64,000 bases of DNA from Guadua angustifolia. Lineage: Eukaryota; Streptophyta; Magnoliopsida; Poales; Poaceae. The stretch covers positions 6,631,890 through 6,695,889 of the forward strand of contig CM070504.1 of assembly GCA_036346375.1 (NCBI GenBank). The letters are read 5' to 3'. Positions 60,553 through 64,000 of the stretch are shown in pieces. The position numbers were made by a program, and so were the translations under genes. The stretch's first letter is position 1, and each line of letters begins with the position of its first letter. Below the pieces are notes generated by a model. The model was not told where the DNA came from, did no database searches, and saw only the letters and a program-made list of their open reading frames with translations.

Positions 60553-61649
60553 TGTCGGTGTTTCGTACAACCGGCAAGTAAATTTGTAAGTATAGGGGCC
60601 GCGCGCGCCCTCTCCTTGAATGGTCAGACGAAGGGAGCCCAAGATGTATACTGGTTCGGGCCGAATATCCCTACGTCCAGTTCGTGTGGTGGTTTTGTAT
60701 TGCTCGGGGTGTAGCGGGCTATGTAGGATTACAAGCGGGGGCTAAGGACAGGCCCTTAGCGTTCATCCGAGTGGAGGAGGTCGGGAGTGTTTGCCTAGGT
60801 CGGATGGCTCGGATGTGGGTGCGTGGGAATCGAATGCGAATGAGGACGCGAATGTTCGATCGATCCCCCTCCCTGAGGGTCCTGCCTCCCTTTATATAGG
60901 CGGAGGGGGGCAGGTTACACGGGAGTTTGGAGGAAAAAAGGTAGGGGTACGCTACGCTTGGGAGTTACTGGTCTTCGGTCTTGACGATTGACAGGTCTCT
61001 GTTGCCCCATGCCGGGTTGGTAGATACAACAGGTAGCGTTTCGTTGGGAAGGTCGCGACCGCCTCTCAAGACGCTTGTCGACGCCGACGCCGTCATGATT
61101 AGCCCCGAGCCGCCTCGGGAGAGCGCCTCTCCACTGCGCTTGGATGGGGTGAAGCGACCGATGCTTTGACTTCGGCCCCTCGCCACCTTAGAGCCACCGC
61201 CCCAACAGACGTCGTGTGCACGGGCGGTGACCAATCGGGTCGACCAAGACGGCGTGGCGAAGGTTCCGAGTCGAGCTCGTCCGGATCCGCCCCGAGGCCA
61301 AGTCGAGGTCAGCGGGCGCCTGACCCAATCCTGGTCGGAGCTTGCGGAGGCGTCCGACCTGTGGCCAGGTCGGCACCCGCGGATGCGTCTGACCCGAAGC
61401 CTGGTCGAACCACCCCTGGTGGGCCTGGTCAAGGCTGAGGGTCTTGAGCTGGGCCCGAGTCGGATTGTCTGGTGTTCCAGCCGATATTTAGGGATAATCC
61501 CATCTGTGGGGGATGGAGTCTTTGGTAATACCCTTCAAGATTTCAGATCGCCGCCATTTTGCCGATCTTGTTCCAGATGATCGAGAGAAAACGATCTTGA
61601 AATAGATATATACTTTGTTGTGGGGTACCCCTGGTACGGGTATTCGTCA
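60553..61649 (-). mobile_element. Solo LTR related to the 51297-59108 element
   Basis: Begins TGTCGGTGTTTCGTACAACC and ends GGTACGGGTATTCGTCA on plus, the same ends as the two LTRs of the complete element, but more diverged inside. The flanks are CACTG (60548-60552) and CACTA (61650-61654), a TSD with one change. The minus TATA near 60899-60891 sets the same orientation. No internal region is present. Confidence 0.8.
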
Positions 61650-63243
61650 CACTATTTGAAGGGAGACGTGGCGTAATCTGGATCGTTGCTTGAAGATCGA
61701 ACGGTCGTCAAAGCTTGGCTCGGCGGTGATGTCGCGGCGAGGAGAGGTGGCCGGAGTTGGGGAAGACGATGTCGGCGACGGCGTTCCGGTGTGGCTCCGG
61801 TGACAAGGGTTGGCTCCACGGGTGCGGCTCGACGCAGGGGTTACTCCGGTGGTCACGATGACGGCGACGCAAACAACGGCGGAGCGGCTACGGAACTACG
61901 GCGAGCAACTGCGGCTAAACAGCGGCGAGATGGACGGTGTGGGTTGGGGCAAAAGAAGCGCAATGCAAAGGAGATTCCGGCGAGACATACATCGGGCTGT
62001 ATAGCCTCGGGAGATGAACTCAACCGGTGTTTAAACGCGACGGTTACCCTTCGGCAGCGGCGGTGGCGGTGGCGTTACTGGGAGATGAAGACGAAGCGAC
62101 GTGGCGCTATCTCAGCCGTCCATGCGGCAACGGATCAATCTGGTGCGGCGACGCGAAGCGAATCCTGGCCGTCGCGATCAAGATCGCACGCAGAGAAAGC
62201 GCGTCGTTAGGGTTCCCTACGAATCGGGTCTGTGCGGCGCAAGACAAAGAATGGGCTTGGCCCATTACTGTTCATCGGATTTTCAATTGATTTTCAATAA
62301 AAATAATTCTAGAAATTCATTTAAATTATTTGAGGCTTTAAAAATATCAGAAAAATTCTAAAAAAATTCCAGAAAATATTTTAGAGCATCTTGAACTCAA
62401 ATAAAATATTTTCATTTATATTTGGTATAAACTTAATCATTATTTAATTAATTTCCAAAGAAGAGTTAAATTCCAGAAATTCTCAAAAATTCAAAATAAC
62501 CATTAAATTTAAATTGGGCCAAATTTTTGGGATGTTACAACTTGCACATGAGGCTACTATGTGGTCTCACACTGTTAGACCCAGAAACGGTCAATTCTAA
62601 AACATGTAGTTTTGTGATGCAAGTTCTCATAAAATCTGCAGTTTTGTGAAATAAAAGCTAAAACCTATAGTTTTATGATATCTTGTACAAAAAATGTGTA
62701 GTTTTGTGAAATTTACTCTTAATTTTGTTTTGGGAATTAAGATGAATTACTCATGTATAGGTTAATCATGTGGAGTGGTATGTAATCACATGATGGAGTT
62801 AGTACTAAATACTCCTATGCATCCTACTTAAGTTTTTATCTCACCTTGATATTGTACTATTTTTTTTCTAATATTTATTGCTGCTCCTCATGGGTAAGTT
62901 CTAGTGATGGCTAGATGGACCATGCCAAATGGGCCACCGAGGCTCTGCATCACAGTAGACGGCCTAGGCATGGCATGTACTCGATCAGAATGGGCTATGC
63001 TTGATGGCATGGCCCAGTGGGCCATGTCGTGCTTGGGCTAGCACCTCGGCCCGGCATATATAGCACGTCCCGATTATGGCACAACCTGACATGGCACGTC
63101 CCGATTACAGCACGACCTGACCCGACCCAACATGGCACGGCACGACCCGGCCTGGCACAGCCTGTTTAGCTCATTTATTCAAAAAATAGCCGTTGGAGGC
63201 ATTAAAAAATTTGATAATATATGAAAAATCTAATTTTTTTTCC

Positions 63244-63251
63244 TATAAATA
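63244..63251 (+). promoter_or_regulatory. TATA box of the hAT transposase gene
   Basis: TATAAATA stands about 50 bases after the GC-rich subterminal repeats and upstream of the transposase exons. Confidence 0.5.
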
Positions 63252-63491
63252 GGGTAACAGCCCCCTCATTTTTCCACCAGCAAACTTGCAATCTTTTTTT
63301 TGCATTTTCTTGTAAAAATTATCTTTCTCTTGGTGATAATTTGACAAAATTCAAAATAGTTTTACCAAAAATCCGAAATTCGTCTTCTAGCTTATGTCAA
63401 GAAATCAAGGTAAGAATGGTGATTTAATTTTTCATTATTCTTATTATTTTAAATGAGATTAAAGTATTAATGGTGTAATTATTTCTTGCAG

Positions 63492-63830
63492 ATTTCTTTA
63501 TAGAGCACTAGGATTTTGTATCCTTCTCAGCTTCTGATTTTGGGATTTCACCCGAGGAGCTTCTTGCATCCTACCAAGATGAAGAAGCTGTAATACCTGT
63601 AACATCCTCAAGGTCTACAAGTGTTATTGCGTCTGCAAGTATTGGAGCAAAAATATCAAGACACAGCACATCGAGAGTCTAGGAAGATTTTGAGCAGATT
63701 TTTGAGACATTAGACGACGTTGCAGGTATGCTATTTGTAAATATTGTAAGCACAAATTAACTTTGAAATCTTTAAGTGGAATGAGGCACTTGAAAAGACA
63801 TGCTAAGAGTTGCTAACGAGGTAGCCAAAT
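63492..63830 (+). pseudogene. hAT transposase N-terminus with BED zinc finger, broken
   Basis: After the acceptor TTCTTGCAG the frame reads FVSFSASDFGISPEELLASY ... SRHSTSRV-stop-EDFEQIFETLD. The stop is TAG where hAT proteins have Trp (normally TGG). After a one-base shift comes AICKYCKHKLTLKSLSGMRH and LKRHAKSC, a BED-type zinc finger (C-x2-C ... H-x4-H/C), closed by a TAA. An earlier TAG lies at the start of the exon. BED fingers in hAT transposases bind the element ends. The downstream RNase H-like domain is outside the window or lost. Confidence 0.75.
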
Positions 63831-64000
63831 ATCAATAAAGCTCATTATTTAATTCCAATTATTTGTCTCCATTTAGATTTTTTTTCATATTTTTTGCTTT
63901 TTCTAATTTACATAGATTTTTAAAAGTTTTTCTACATTCCTTTCAGTTTTTCTAATTATTCTAGATTTTTTTCCAAATTTTTCTACATTTTTTTTTCAAA

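Larger units (their letters stand above)
49797..62539 (-). mobile_element. Gypsy-type solo LTR (about 3.8 kb net) inside MITE B, minus orientation, itself interrupted twice
   Basis: Perfect 5-bp TSD ACTTG at 49792-49796 and 62540-62544. Read on minus it begins TGTAACATCCCAAAAATTTG at 62539 and ends GGGGCACGACA at 49797. It is broken by the element at 51297-59108 and the solo LTR at 60553-61649. It is collinear with the LTR in MITE A. No internal gag-pol and no partner LTR are present. The GC-rich frames at 61686-62361 are LTR sequence. Confidence 0.75.
49620..62718. mobile_element. MITE copy B, about 350 bp when its insertions are removed
   Basis: The left arm 49620-49791 (GAGTAAATTTCAAAAAACTA start) and the right arm 62545-62718 (same start read in reverse, GAGTAAATTTCACAAAACTA) are long imperfect inverted repeats carrying TTTTAGCTTTTATTTCACAA-like phrases. 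A 9-bp near-perfect TSD suggests Mutator-type or hAT-type mobilisation. The element is interrupted at 49792-62544 by the nested gypsy sequences. Confidence 0.75.
62902..64000 (+). mobile_element. hAT-superfamily element, 5' part, running off the right edge
   Basis: A TAGTGATGGCTAGATGG start is followed by subterminal GGCACGRCCCGGC-like repeats (62990-63165) typical of grass hAT elements, a TATAAATA box (63244-63251) and hAT transposase exons. The 3' end is outside the window, so the TSD cannot be checked. Confidence 0.65.

Noticed and set aside
1..64000. CRISPR arrays, rRNA, tRNA or bacterial operons
   Set aside because: None seen. The tandem arrays lack spacer structure and no tRNA-like A/B-box fold was noticed by eye.

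Overview
This window looks like nuclear DNA of a grass (Poaceae). The reasons are split genes with GC-rich first exons, single-exon SAUR and CDF-type Dof families, and a dense, nested load of grass-type transposable elements (long-LTR gypsy elements, L1-type LINEs, MULE and hAT elements, MITEs). Nothing bacterial is seen. All calls come from reading the sequence and from remembered family features; no database search was run.

Layout. 1-649: 5' part of a plant 3-dehydroquinate synthase II-like gene (minus), continuing past the left edge. 4430-4792: single-exon SAUR gene (plus). 6315-9095: probable gypsy-type solo LTR. About 10463-12124: foldback element with 380-bp arms. 12879-15168: three-exon RIN4/NOI-domain gene (plus). 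16010-18669: inverted-repeat element followed by a 5'-truncated LINE with a 14-bp target-site duplication (TSD). 20064-20401: MITE. About 20985-27650: decayed MULE whose transposase (minus) is split by a 3.37-kb TG...CA insertion with a 5-bp TSD; a 189-bp tandem array lies at its 3' side. 28275-36044: almost complete 7.8-kb LINE with a 10-bp TSD. 36447-37742: broken HNH-endonuclease-like plant gene. 38380-40893: a few exon-like segments of unknown identity. 41484-43765: intact two-exon cycling Dof factor gene (minus). 45525-62718: a nest made of two sister MITEs, each opened near its centre by a long gypsy LTR of one family. The second of these LTRs is itself interrupted by a complete non-autonomous gypsy element (51297-59108) and by a related solo LTR (60553-61649). 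62902-64000: 5' part of a decayed hAT element.

Apparently functional host genes are few: the DHQS-like gene (partial), SAUR, RIN4/NOI and Dof/CDF. They are independent genes with no shared pathway visible. The rest records repeated transposition, and several insertions can be ordered because their TSDs and interrupted reading frames are still readable.

The most unusual signal is inside the 23170-26542 insertion. More than a dozen short hairpins share the constant loop ACACA, while their stems differ and stay self-complementary.
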